This document shows, piece by piece, positions 26,630-36,200 of a stretch of 61,214 bases of DNA. How positions within the stretch are numbered: the first letter of the stretch is position 1; every line of letters starts with the position of its first letter. The DNA is from Phycisphaerales bacterium PN19_bin_20 (GTDB lineage: Bacteria > Planctomycetota > Phycisphaerae > Phycisphaerales > UBA1924). The notes under the pieces were generated by a model, which worked only from the letters and a program-made list of their open reading frames with translations, was not told the origin of the DNA and did not search any database. The stretch lies in contig JAJOLK010000019.1 of the NCBI GenBank assembly GCA_021173225.1, positions 1 to 61,214 of the forward strand. The letters run 5' to 3'. The position numbers and the translations under genes were made by a program.

Positions 26630-26635
26630 AGTGTA
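26630..26635 (-). promoter_or_regulatory. leaderless-type -10 box of the DinB-like gene
   Basis: TACACT on the minus strand ends 6 nt before the ATG at 26623. The same hexamer ends every CRISPR repeat at 57.4-57.8 kb. Confidence 0.4.
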
Positions 26636-26659
26636 GATCGCGGCATGGCCCCGGCCCGC

Positions 26660-27433
26660 TCACCCGCCAAACCGCGGCAGCTTCGCCCGCTTCACGCCCG
26701 GGGTCACGTTGTAACGCACGATGCACCACAGCGTCCGAACGCCGTCACGCCACGTGATCTTCTTGCCCTCTTCGTACGTCCGCCCCGAGTACGAAACACC
26801 CACCTCATACACGCGGCATCCCAGCGCCGCCACCTTCGCCGTGATCTCAGGCTCAAACCCAAACCGCTCCTCGCGCAGCTCGATCCGCTCCAGCACCTCA
26901 CGCCGAAACACCTTGAAACAGACCTCCATGTCCGTCAGGTTCAGGTTCGTCAGCATGTTTGACAGCAGCGTCAGCCCGTGGTTGGCCACCGAGTGCCAAA
27001 AGTACAGCACCCGGTGCATCTCTCCGCCCGCGAAACGCGACCCATAGACGACATCGGCGCGCCCATCGATAATCGGCGCAATCAGCCGCGCGTGCTCCGC
27101 AGGGTCGTATTCGAGGTCCGCGTCCTGCACCAGCACAATCGGCGCCGTCGCCGCGGCAAAGCCCGTCCGCAGTGCCGCGCCCTTGCCCCGGTTGCGCTCG
27201 TGCCGCAGCACGACGCGATCGGCCCGCCCAACCCATGCCGCCGCGACCTCCGCCAGCACGCTAGCCGTCCCATCAGTCGACGCGTCATCAACCACCACGA
27301 TCTGCGACGCCACGCCCGAGCCCTCGACCCGCCGCAGCAGCTCGGCGATCGTCGCCGCCTCGTTATAGACCGGGATCACCACCGATAAAATCGGCGTGCG
27401 TGTGCCCCCGCCAGATTCGCCTGCGCTCGTCAC
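26660..27433 (-). CDS. family 2 glycosyltransferase (polyprenyl-phosphate sugar transferase type)
   Basis: A 257-residue GT-A enzyme. It shows SVVIPVYNEAATIAELL, VVDDASTDGT, NRGKGAALRTGF, the DxD motif in VQDADLEYDP, and the LTDMEVCFKVFRREV and EERFGFEPEITAKVA segments typical of dolichol-phosphate-mannose-synthase-like transferases. It has no C-terminal membrane helices, so it is probably a soluble or peripheral enzyme that makes a lipid-linked sugar or extends a glycan. GTG 27433 was chosen because upstream sequence is antisense to the phosphatase leader; no strong ribosome-binding site is present. It is divergent from the phosphatase gene. Confidence 0.88.
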   Translation of the reverse strand: MTSAGESGGGTRTPILSVVIPVYNEAATIAELLRRVEGSGVASQIVVVDDASTDGTASVLAEVAAAWVGRADRVVLRHERNRGKGAALRTGFAAATAPIVLVQDADLEYDPAEHARLIAPIIDGRADVVYGSRFAGGEMHRVLYFWHSVANHGLTLLSNMLTNLNLTDMEVCFKVFRREVLERIELREERFGFEPEITAKVAALGCRVYEVGVSYSGRTYEEGKKITWRDGVRTLWCIVRYNVTPGVKRAKLPRFGG

Positions 27434-27472
27434 GCCCGCATCGTACCGAGACGCACGCCCGCCAGCGAGGCA

Positions 27473-27478
27473 TACCCT
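27473..27478 (+). promoter_or_regulatory. candidate -10 box of the alkaline phosphatase-like gene
   Basis: TACCCT lies 51 nt before the ATG at 27530. An AGGA ribosome-binding site lies between, so this would give an ordinary leader of about 45 nt. Confidence 0.3.
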
Positions 27479-27529
27479 CCGTGCGTTTCGCCTGCACGGC
27501 CACCGCAGACACCGCCCCAGGATCAGACC

Positions 27530-28891
27530 ATGCCCATCAATCGCTACCGCACGCTCATCCGCGCCGCCGCGCTCACACTCGCCGCCCTCACCACCGTGGC
27601 CTGCACCAGCACGCCCACACCCGCCACAGTGCTCGGCCCCGACAGTCGCTTCTCCGCCGCCACTGCGCTCAAGCCCGCCAGCGTCATCTTCCTGCACCCC
27701 GACGGCTCGGGCGCCAACGCCTGGGCCGCCGCACGCATGCTCTACGTCGGGCCAGACGCTGACCTGCAGTGGGACCTACTCCCCGTCATCGGCCTCTACC
27801 GCGGGCACCTGCGCGACGCGCTCGCCGCCAGCAGCAACGCCGGCGGCACCACCCACGCCTATGGCCTCAAAGTCGGGCACGCCTCCTTCGCCAACGACAA
27901 CGGCGCGCCCCTGACACGTGACGGCAAGCCCGCCAACAGCATCGCCCAGCAGGCCCTCGACGCCGGTAAGGCCGTCGCCATCATCTCAACCGCCACCGTG
28001 ACCGACGCCGGCACCGGCACCTTTCTCGCCACCGTCGCCTCGCGCAAGCAGTACACCGCCATCGCCAAGCAGATGCTCGACGCCCGCCCGCACATCCTGC
28101 TCGGCGGCGGAGAGTCGCTCTTCCTGCCCAAAGGCGCACAAGGCCGCCACGGCCAAGGCTCGCGTCAAGATGGCCTCGACCTCATCGCCCAGGCCAAGGC
28201 CGCCGGTTACGCCGTGGTCTACACCCGTGATGAGCTCGCCGCACTCCCCCTCGGCACCGCGCGCATCCTGGGCCTGTTTGCCAAAGAAGACACCTTCATC
28301 GACAAGTCCGAAGAGCGGCAGGCCAAAGACGGCACGCCCGACACCGTCACCGGCGCGCCGACCTACGCCGAGATGCTCGCCGCCGCCCTTCGCGCCGTCG
28401 CCCCGCACCCGCAGGGCTTCCTCGTCATCGCCGAAGAAGAGGCCACCGACAACTTTCCAGGCAAGAATAACGCCCGCGGCACCCTCGCCGCGCTCAAGCG
28501 AGCTGACGACGGCGTCGGCGTCGCCCGCGCCTTCCTCGCCGACAACCCGCAGACGTTTCTTATCGTCGCCGCTGACAGCGACTGCGGGGGCTTGCAGGTC
28601 TGGGGTGAGCCCGACCTCGACCCCGCCAAGCCGCTGCCCACCACCGATGAGAACGGCGCGCCGATGGACGGCCGCGACGGCACCGCCACGCCGCCGTTCA
28701 TTGCCGCGCCCGACAAGGCCGGCCGCCGCATCCCCTTCGGTGTCGTCTGGGCCAGTGAGGGTGATGTCGCCGGTGCCGTGCTCGTACGTGGTGACGGCTA
28801 CCGCGCCCGCGAGCTGATCACCCCGAGCATGGACAACACACGCATCTACGCCGCCATCCGCGCCGCGCTCTTCGCCGAGCCCGCCCGCTGA
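27530..28891 (+). CDS. divergent alkaline phosphatase family lipoprotein
   Basis: A 453-residue exported protein with a lipoprotein signal (hydrophobic 11-24, then TTVACTS, lipidated Cys about 25). The alkaline phosphatase fold is recognisable by VIFLHPDGSG at the first metal site, AIISTATVTDAGTGTFLATV, and TFLIVAADSDCGG. Several canonical ligands are changed. The nucleophile motif DSA is absent (SSNAGGTTHAYG in its place). The DxxxH pair reads DNFPG, and the Asp-His after the last strand reads DSD. It may use different metals or be inactive as a phosphatase. An AGGA site precedes ATG 27530. The neighbouring genes do not explain its role. Confidence 0.75.
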   Translation: MPINRYRTLIRAAALTLAALTTVACTSTPTPATVLGPDSRFSAATALKPASVIFLHPDGSGANAWAAARMLYVGPDADLQWDLLPVIGLYRGHLRDALAASSNAGGTTHAYGLKVGHASFANDNGAPLTRDGKPANSIAQQALDAGKAVAIISTATVTDAGTGTFLATVASRKQYTAIAKQMLDARPHILLGGGESLFLPKGAQGRHGQGSRQDGLDLIAQAKAAGYAVVYTRDELAALPLGTARILGLFAKEDTFIDKSEERQAKDGTPDTVTGAPTYAEMLAAALRAVAPHPQGFLVIAEEEATDNFPGKNNARGTLAALKRADDGVGVARAFLADNPQTFLIVAADSDCGGLQVWGEPDLDPAKPLPTTDENGAPMDGRDGTATPPFIAAPDKAGRRIPFGVVWASEGDVAGAVLVRGDGYRARELITPSMDNTRIYAAIRAALFAEPAR

Positions 28892-28914
28892 AATGGGTTT
28901 CTAACTCGCGTGGC

Positions 28915-28931
28915 GCAGGATGTCATCCTGC
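28915..28931. repeat. REP-like palindrome GCAGGATG-T-CATCCTGC
   Basis: A perfect 8-bp inverted repeat lies in the gap between the convergent phosphatase and miaB genes. It resembles the palindrome GGCAGGATGAAATCCTGCC found inside the 40-bp repeats at 50.8 kb. It may act as a shared terminator; no T-tract follows. Confidence 0.6.
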
Positions 28932-29046
28932 CGTGCCTTCGCGGGTCTTTGCATTGCGGAGGACGAGCTTCCAACTCGCCGCGGACAATTTGATGTAAAA
29001 CACAACTTAAGAATCTGCCCCAAGCGTGCGATGACACGCGCCACCA

Positions 29047-30810
29047 TCACCCTTGCCCGGCCATCGCCCCGTGCAGCGCCAGCGCCGTCGTGCTCTCAAT
29101 TCTCACGCGCACAATCTGTCCGATCATCCCCGCCGCATCACCCGCGTGCGCGTCGAACAGCACGATCAAGTCGCCGTCGGTCCGCGCTGACATCTGCACC
29201 GGCCCCGCGCTCACGCCCGCGTCGGCCTCCGTGTGTGCCCCATGCACCGAGCAGGCGTCGGCTCCGTCGCCAGCAACCTCTGCCGCCCGCGCGCGCACGT
29301 CACCACGCCCGCTCGCCGAGATCGTCAGCGCTACCGCGCCAATCCCAGCGCCGTTCACCGCCACGGCCTTGGCCAGCGACTCAGCCCGCTTGGTCTTCTT
29401 CTGCTCGCGACGGCTCACGCCCTGCACAAACGCCGTCACCTCCCGCCCCAGATACTCCGCGCTCACCTCCGCGCTCACGAGGTTCTGCACCTCAAGCAGC
29501 TCGCCGTTGCGACGCCGCTTGACATCCTCGGGCACATCGTCCGCCAACTTCTCGTGCGCCACCGTCCCCGGCCGGCTGCTGTACTTGAAGATAAAGCAGT
29601 TCTTGTACCGCGTCCGCAGCAGCAACGCCTTGGTCGCCTCGTGGTCCGCCTCGGTCTCGCTCGGAAAGCCCACAATGATGTCGCCCGCCACCGTCAGCGG
29701 CCGCCCAAGCTCAGGCTCGTGCAAAAACGCCCGCGCACGGTCCAAAAACTCGAGGTACTCACCCACGCTGTACCCGCGGTTCATCATCGACAGCAGCCGA
29801 TCGCTCCCGCTCTGCGCCGGCACGTGCAGATACCGGCACACCCGCGGCGACGCGCGGATCACCTCCAGCACGTCGTTGCCGAAGCTTCGCGGATAGCTGG
29901 TCACAAACCGCAGCCGCAAAATCCCCGGCACCTCCTCGTGGATCCGCCGCAGCAGCCCCGCGAATGTCGTGACGTTCTGCCCCGCGTAAGCGTCGGTGTG
30001 CTCGTCGGTCCGCTTGTAGACACGCCCCTTCTGCGGCTGCACAACCCCGCCCACGCTCACCTGCGCGCCGTGCTCAAACCGGTAGTGGTTCACCGTCTGG
30101 CCCAGCAGCGTCACCTCGACCACGCCCGCGTCCGCCAAACGCTTGCACTCATCAATGATGTGCTCTGGCGGGCGGTGCACCTCCGCCCCGCGCGTGTGCG
30201 GTACCACGCAATAGGTGCAGAACTTGTTGCAACCGCGCGTAATCCGCACATAGGCGCTGCCCGAGTGATCGTCAGGGCTTACCGCCCGCGAAAGGTCAAG
30301 CATCTCAAGCTGGTCGCCCGCCGCCGCCAGCGTACTGCTGCGCCGTGACGAACTGCCCGCCAGCGCCACCTGCCCCGCGCTGGTGAGCCGACGCACGCCG
30401 CCCTCACCGGCCTCGCCCAGAACGCGCCCGTCCGCCAGCAGGCTCGCGCGCGTCCGCAGCGCGTTGTCCAGCAGCGCCGGCAGCTTGTCCAGCTCCGCGG
30501 GGCCGACCATCAAGTCCACCACCGGCATCCGCTTCATCAGCGCGCCGCCCTCGCGCTCGGCCATGCACCCAAGCACACCCACCACCAGCCCAGGGTCAGT
30601 TGCCTTGCGGATCGCCAGCTCGCCCAGGCGGCTCCAGACCTTCTGCTCCGCGTGCTCACGCACCGAGCAGGTGTTGTACAGCACCACGTCGGCCTGGTGC
30701 GCATCGGGCGTAAAGCGGTAGCCCAGCGCGCGAAGCTGCCCGGTCACCAGCTCGCTGTCGAGCTCGTTCATCTGACACCCAAACGTCTCAAGATAGACCT
30801 TGCCAGCCAT
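29047..30810 (-). CDS. miaB: tRNA-2-methylthio-N6-dimethylallyladenosine synthase
   Basis: A 587-residue radical SAM methylthiotransferase. The N-terminal UPF0004 domain has three cluster Cys (ETFGCQMN, YNTCSVRE, VLGCMAE). The radical SAM motif is CNKFCTYC in RITRGCNKFCTYCVVPHTRG. The C-terminal TRAM domain ends RTDGDLIVLFDA. The enzyme methylthiolates i6A37 in tRNAs that read UNN codons. It is about 130 residues longer than typical MiaB: a loop of about 35 residues precedes the SAM core, one of about 30 follows the NHYRFEHG segment, and an Ala/Gly-rich insert of about 60 interrupts TRAM. TATCCT lies 9 nt before ATG 30810. Confidence 0.93.
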   Translation of the reverse strand: MAGKVYLETFGCQMNELDSELVTGQLRALGYRFTPDAHQADVVLYNTCSVREHAEQKVWSRLGELAIRKATDPGLVVGVLGCMAEREGGALMKRMPVVDLMVGPAELDKLPALLDNALRTRASLLADGRVLGEAGEGGVRRLTSAGQVALAGSSSRRSSTLAAAGDQLEMLDLSRAVSPDDHSGSAYVRITRGCNKFCTYCVVPHTRGAEVHRPPEHIIDECKRLADAGVVEVTLLGQTVNHYRFEHGAQVSVGGVVQPQKGRVYKRTDEHTDAYAGQNVTTFAGLLRRIHEEVPGILRLRFVTSYPRSFGNDVLEVIRASPRVCRYLHVPAQSGSDRLLSMMNRGYSVGEYLEFLDRARAFLHEPELGRPLTVAGDIIVGFPSETEADHEATKALLLRTRYKNCFIFKYSSRPGTVAHEKLADDVPEDVKRRRNGELLEVQNLVSAEVSAEYLGREVTAFVQGVSRREQKKTKRAESLAKAVAVNGAGIGAVALTISASGRGDVRARAAEVAGDGADACSVHGAHTEADAGVSAGPVQMSARTDGDLIVLFDAHAGDAAGMIGQIVRVRIESTTALALHGAMAGQG

Positions 30811-30819
30811 AGAACCTCA

Positions 30820-30825
30820 AGGATA
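30820..30825 (-). promoter_or_regulatory. candidate -10 box of miaB
   Basis: TATCCT on the minus strand ends 9 nt before the miaB ATG, leaving room for only a 2-3 nt leader. Confidence 0.3.
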
Positions 30826-30886
30826 GGTAAGGGTGCAGGTACGGGACAGGCCGCGGATGGGTCACGCATGTTTCGAGCCAGCCCGC

Positions 30887-33139
30887 TCACTCCACGTTCA
30901 AGGTCCGCGTGAAGTCGTAAAAGCTCAGGCGCGCCGTTTCAAGCTTCATCGATACGTCCAGCCGCGCCGTCTCCATCGCGCCCAGCTTCGCCAGCAGCGC
31001 CGCCAGCCGCTCAGAGAGCGTCGCGTAGTTAGGGTTTGTGCGGTCAATGCGGCTCATCATGCTCGTTGACTGGTCCTGGTCGCGTTTGTTCACCTCAAGG
31101 GCGCGCTCGGCTTCGGTAAGCTGCCGATCCAGATCACCCATTGCCGCCCAACGCTTCGAGGCCTCGCGGAACGCCTCGATCACCGCCGCACTGGCCTTGC
31201 CCTCGCGCTGGATCAGCAGCAGTGTGGGCTGGTCGATGTTCAGCAGCCCCACGCGCGTCAGCTCGGTCCGCTCCTGGACGACATCGATCACCTGCTGCGT
31301 GCCCGCATCAACCGCCACATCAAAGCGGTAGAGCTCCTGGGTCTGCTCGCTGGCCTTGAGGTCAACCAGATCCCATCCGCTGAGCCGCGGGTGCTCAAGC
31401 ACGATGGTCCGCCCGCGCTTGAGGTCCTTGTTGGCGAAGGTGTACTTGACCCCACTGCGGACCTTGCTGCGCCGCTCAAAGACCCCGTCGACGATCCGCA
31501 GCCTCTCAAGCCGCTGGGAGTCGCTGGTGTCGGTTGTCACCGCGACATCAAGGTCCAGCGCGTAGGCCAGCAGGCGCTTGTCGCCCATGCCGACCTGCCC
31601 GATCTGCGCGTCGCCTGCGTACTGCGCGCCGTCGTAGACGCTGATGGGCCCGGGCAGCAGCTGCAGCCCGCTGGTGTTGGTGATCTGCACGCCACGCATC
31701 GGGTGGTCGGCCCGCTGTGACTGGTTGTAGATGCTCACGCGCCGCCCGGCGATGTTGGCGTCGATGATCGGGATCATCGCCGAGCGCTGCCGCTCGATCG
31801 TCACCGGGTTGGTGACCTCATAGGTGAACTGCTCGCCGACATCGCCGCCGGTGGCAACGCTGCGCGTGCCGTAATCGACCATGTTGCTGCCGGAGAGTAC
31901 CGCAGCGGGAGAGCCCGGGTCGCGGACCGCGCCGGCGAACTTGGCAGAGGCTGCTGTCGCGGCATCGGAACGCGACATGAGCACTCTCTCGCCCCCCTCG
32001 GATCTGTCCATCATCGCCGCGTCCCGCATGGCGTTCGGGGGCAGCGCTGCCGCAAGCCCGCCCTCAAACTCCCGCGGCATAACACCAGCCACCGTTGGCA
32101 CCGCGATCTCAGGCCTGAACACGTACAGCGGCTGGCTCAAGTCCATCTTGAAGCTCACCGGCCGACCGCTGACCAGCGCAAGCTTCACGCCGGTCCAGTC
32201 GCTGTCGGTGGTGTTCTCTACCAGCGCCCAGCCCTTGAGCACCGGCGCGACGTTCGCCGGGTCGGGCTTGTCCGCGGCCTGACCGGTGCTGGACGGCTCG
32301 GGCAGCAGCAGGCGGTAGCTGGTCTTCCACACCGGCGTCTCGTGAACGTACAGAGCCGCAACGCGACGCGGGCCATCGCCGCTGAGCTGAAGATCGACGC
32401 TCTTGATCCGCTCGGCCCGGCTTTCAGCGATCGCCGCTAGGGCCTTGTTCATCTCGTCGGCCAGCTTTGGGTCCTCGATGCTGAAGCTGCTGATGCTCGG
32501 CACCGCGATGCTCCGCACGCCGGTGCTCGTCACCAGGTTGACCACGGGCGTGTTCACGGGCCGCGCGTCGCGATCAGTACCAGCGCCACCAGCGCCACCC
32601 GGCAGCATGGGGCGCGTCTCAACGCTCAAGACGGTACCGCTCACGGTCCCGTCCACAAACGTAATGAGCTCGACGGGCGAGCCGCGCAGTCGCTCAAGGA
32701 TCGTCGGCAGGCTCGGGTTGTCAGCCAAGTTCAGCGAAAAGCTCGAGAGCCTGCGGGCCAGCGGGTCACGGCTGGCGTAGGTCACGCCGTCAACGCGGCC
32801 TTTATCAAGATCAATGACCTGCAGGCTCTTGAGTACGTCGTTGATCTGTTCTACGTCAAAGCGCAGGCTCACACGCCGCGCACCGTCAACACTCCCGCTG
32901 CGCTGAAAGGCCCCGACGCCCGAGCGGTAGAGGGTGATCCGTGTGATGGGCATGGGGTCGGGCGAGAGGCCCGCGCGCTGGTCGGCGGGCGGGGCCGCAG
33001 GCTGAGTTGCAGGTTGCTGGGGCGCGCCCTGGCCCCACGCGGGCACACCAAGCCCCGCGCACAGCAGCAGGCAGGCGAGCGCAAGAGGGCGAGTCGTGTG
33101 GGTTCGGGCCGAGGTGGCGGTCGCCGAGTGGGTGTTCAT
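30887..33139 (-). CDS. exported DUF4139 domain protein
   Basis: A 750-residue exported protein. The signal peptide covers about residues 18-36 (LALACLLLCAGLGVPAWGQ). The N-terminal half is beta-rich with the pattern ITLYRSGVGAFQRSG. A segment with YEVTNPVTIERQRSAMIPI and VSIYN matches DUF4139, the domain of mucoidy-inhibitor-A-like proteins. The last 100 residues form a coiled coil. ATG 33139 is set by AAGGAA 6 nt upstream and by the signal peptide; the open frame runs further upstream without meaning. The function is unknown, probably envelope-associated. It is divergent from the FAD oxidoreductase gene. Confidence 0.8.
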   Translation of the reverse strand: MNTHSATATSARTHTTRPLALACLLLCAGLGVPAWGQGAPQQPATQPAAPPADQRAGLSPDPMPITRITLYRSGVGAFQRSGSVDGARRVSLRFDVEQINDVLKSLQVIDLDKGRVDGVTYASRDPLARRLSSFSLNLADNPSLPTILERLRGSPVELITFVDGTVSGTVLSVETRPMLPGGAGGAGTDRDARPVNTPVVNLVTSTGVRSIAVPSISSFSIEDPKLADEMNKALAAIAESRAERIKSVDLQLSGDGPRRVAALYVHETPVWKTSYRLLLPEPSSTGQAADKPDPANVAPVLKGWALVENTTDSDWTGVKLALVSGRPVSFKMDLSQPLYVFRPEIAVPTVAGVMPREFEGGLAAALPPNAMRDAAMMDRSEGGERVLMSRSDAATAASAKFAGAVRDPGSPAAVLSGSNMVDYGTRSVATGGDVGEQFTYEVTNPVTIERQRSAMIPIIDANIAGRRVSIYNQSQRADHPMRGVQITNTSGLQLLPGPISVYDGAQYAGDAQIGQVGMGDKRLLAYALDLDVAVTTDTSDSQRLERLRIVDGVFERRSKVRSGVKYTFANKDLKRGRTIVLEHPRLSGWDLVDLKASEQTQELYRFDVAVDAGTQQVIDVVQERTELTRVGLLNIDQPTLLLIQREGKASAAVIEAFREASKRWAAMGDLDRQLTEAERALEVNKRDQDQSTSMMSRIDRTNPNYATLSERLAALLAKLGAMETARLDVSMKLETARLSFYDFTRTLNVE

Positions 33140-33292
33140 GGTGGTTCCTTGCAAGCGCGGGTGATTCGTACCTGACCTAGACGCCGGCGGCGATGGTTTG
33201 GTTTCGCCCCCTGAGGCGAAGATGCGCACAATTGCGCACATCTGCGGCGTTCGACGCGAAAGCCGCCCCCGGTGTGCGAACGATAACCGTCT

Positions 33293-36200
33293 ATGGAGCT
33301 GCCCGTTCTGAGGTCTGGTCCCGCCCGCCAAAACGCCCAGGATGCCGCCCCGCGCGTCGACGGATTGACAGGCCAACGCGAAGTGGCGGGCGATCAAGAG
33401 CTGACCGAGGCGCAGGCGGGCGAGCTGCGGGCGAGCGTGCGAGGGGCCGTGCGACTGGGCGAGCACGACCGCGCGCTCTACAGCACCGACGCGTCGATCT
33501 ACCAGGTCATGCCGCTGGGTGTGGTCGTGCCGGTGGATGAGTCTGACGCACAGGTGGCGGTGGAATTCTGCGACAAGCATTCAGTCGCGATGCTTCCGCG
33601 CGGCGGCGCGACGAGCCTCGCTGGCCAGTGCACGAGCCGGGCGCTAGTAATTGACGTCTCGAGCCGGTTGCTGGGCGTGCGTGATGTGGCGCTGCTGCCC
33701 GACGGGACCGGGACGTGCTTTGCACAAGCGGGCGTAACTCTTGACGAGCTGAACAACCAGCTTGCGCGTGAGGGCACGGGCCTGTTCTTTGCGCCCGACC
33801 CATCGACGACGGCGCAGGCCACCATTGGTGGTTGCATCGGCAATAACGCCGCGGGCTCGCGGAGCGTGAAGTACGGCAGGATGGTCGACTCGATCCTTGA
33901 GATCGACGCGCTAACGAGCACGGGCCATCGCGTGACGTTCGGGCCCGGGGCTGGCGCGCGCGACGCGGTGGCGCTGAAGCTGGCCGACGGCGTAACGCAG
34001 GTGGTTCGGCGGTATGAGCGGCTGATCCGCGAGCGGTACCCCAAGACGCTGCGGCGAAACGCGGGCTACGCGCTGGACCTGATCCTCGCGCAGCTTGACC
34101 GGGGTGTGACGCCGCACGAACTAGACCTGACCAAGCTGCTGTGCGGGAGCGCGGGGACGCTGGCGGTGACGCTGGGTGCGCGGTGCCGGCTGCTGGCGGT
34201 ACCGCGGGCCAAGGGGCTGGCGCTGGTGAGCTTTGCGAGCGTTGACGAAGCGATCGCGGCGGTGCCTGGGATCTTGACCACCGGTCCCAGCGCGGTGGAG
34301 CTGGTGGACGACGTAGTGATCGAGGCGGCGCTGAACAACATTGAGTGCCGCGCGTACGTCGGCGCGTTCCCTTTGCTGCCGGGCTCGGCTGGTCCGGCGG
34401 ATATCCGGGCGGTGCTGTATGTTGAGTATCACGAGGGCGGCGAGGCTGAGCTGGCGGCGAAGCTGGCGGGCTTGCGCGGGCGGCTGCCGACGATCTCGGC
34501 GGTGCGCGACGTGCTGGACGCGAAGGGGATGGGCGAGGCGTGGAAGCTGCGCAAGGCGGGCGAGCCGCTACTGCACGGGCTGCCGGGCAAACGCAAGCCG
34601 CTGACGTTTGTCGAGGACAACGCGGTACCGCCCGAGCGTCTGGGCGAGTTTGTGCGTGAGTTCCGCAAGATCGTGCAGCGCGAGGGGACGCGGGCGGCGT
34701 TCTGGGCGCACGCGAGTGTGGGTGTGCTGCACGTGCGCCCGCTGCTAGACCCCAATGACGCCAAGGACATGGCCGCGCTCAAGCGCATCGCGGTGGAGGT
34801 TGCGGATCTAGCCAAGGCGTGCGGCGGTGTGATGAGCGGCGAGCACGGCGACGGGAAGGTCCGTGGGCCGCTTCTGGAGCGCTTCTACGGGCCGGAGCTG
34901 ATGGGCGCGTTTCGTGAGGTGAAAGCGCTGTTTGACCCCAAGGGCCTGCTGAACCCGGGCAACATCGTGAGCCCGGGCAGCGTTGACAGCATCCTTGAGA
35001 AGACGCGGACCGAGCCGAGGGCGGGTGAGCGTCCGCACGTGCCGTCGGTCAAGACGTACTTCACCTACGAGGATCAAGACGGGTTTGCGCACGCGGTAGA
35101 GCGGTGCAACGGCGCGGGGGTTTGCCGCAAGCAGAGCGGCGGGACGATGTGCCCGAGCTATCGCGGGACGATGGACGAGCGGCACAGCACGCGCGGGCGC
35201 GGCAACGCGCTGCGCCTGGCGATCACGGGCCAGTTGCACGGCGCGGCCACGCCCGGCGGGCACGAGCAGTCACAACCGGGAACCCCGGCGTGGAGCGACC
35301 CCGAGACGATCAAGACGCTGGACCTGTGCCTGAGCTGCAAGGCGTGCAAGAGCGAGTGCCCGAGCAACGTAGATATTGCGCGGCTCAAGGCCGAATACAC
35401 CGCGCAGCGCTACGAGCGGGCGGGGCGGGTGCCGGTCTCGGCGCTGGTGACGGGGTACGTGCGGGTGCTCAACCGCGTGGGTAGTTTGACGCCGCGACTG
35501 GCGAACTTTGTCAATCTCACCGGCGCGGCGCGTGCGGTGATCAACCGTGTGCTGAAGGTACACCCAAAGCGCACGCTGCCGAAGTTTTCGCGGAGTTTGT
35601 ACTCGCTGGTTCGGGGCGTCGCGGGCGTGCGCGTCGGCGGAGGGAGCGCGGGCGAAAGCTCGAGTGCGGGCGGCGGCGGGGCGGGTCCGGCCAGCACGAT
35701 CGCGCTGTTTGCCGATTGTTTCACGACGTACAACGAGAGCGACATCGGCCTGGCCGCGGTGCGTGCGCTACGGGCATTGGGCTACGGCGTGGTGCTGCCA
35801 GGGAGTGATTGGGCGGGCGGCTGCTGCGGGCGGAGCATGATCTCGGTGGGCATGTTGCCACAGGCGATTGAGACGATTGACGCGACGATCGCGGGGCTGC
35901 GCGGGGTGATCGATGATCCGGCGGTGAAGGCGGTGGTGTTTGCCGAGCCCTCGTGCCTGAGCGCGGTGACCGACGACTGGCTGCGGCTGAAGTGCGCTAC
36001 GCCGCTGGAGGTGCGCGAACGTCTGGCGGCCAAGGCGATGTTGGTGGAGGACTTCGTTGATCGCTTCTGGCACGAGCATCCGGAGCGTTCGGGGCTTGAG
36101 CGCGCGGTGACACGCGCGCGTGCGCAGGCGGCGGGCGGCGGGCGCGTGGTGCTGCACGCGCACTGCCATCAGAAGGCCCTGTGGGGCGGGGGGACGAGCT

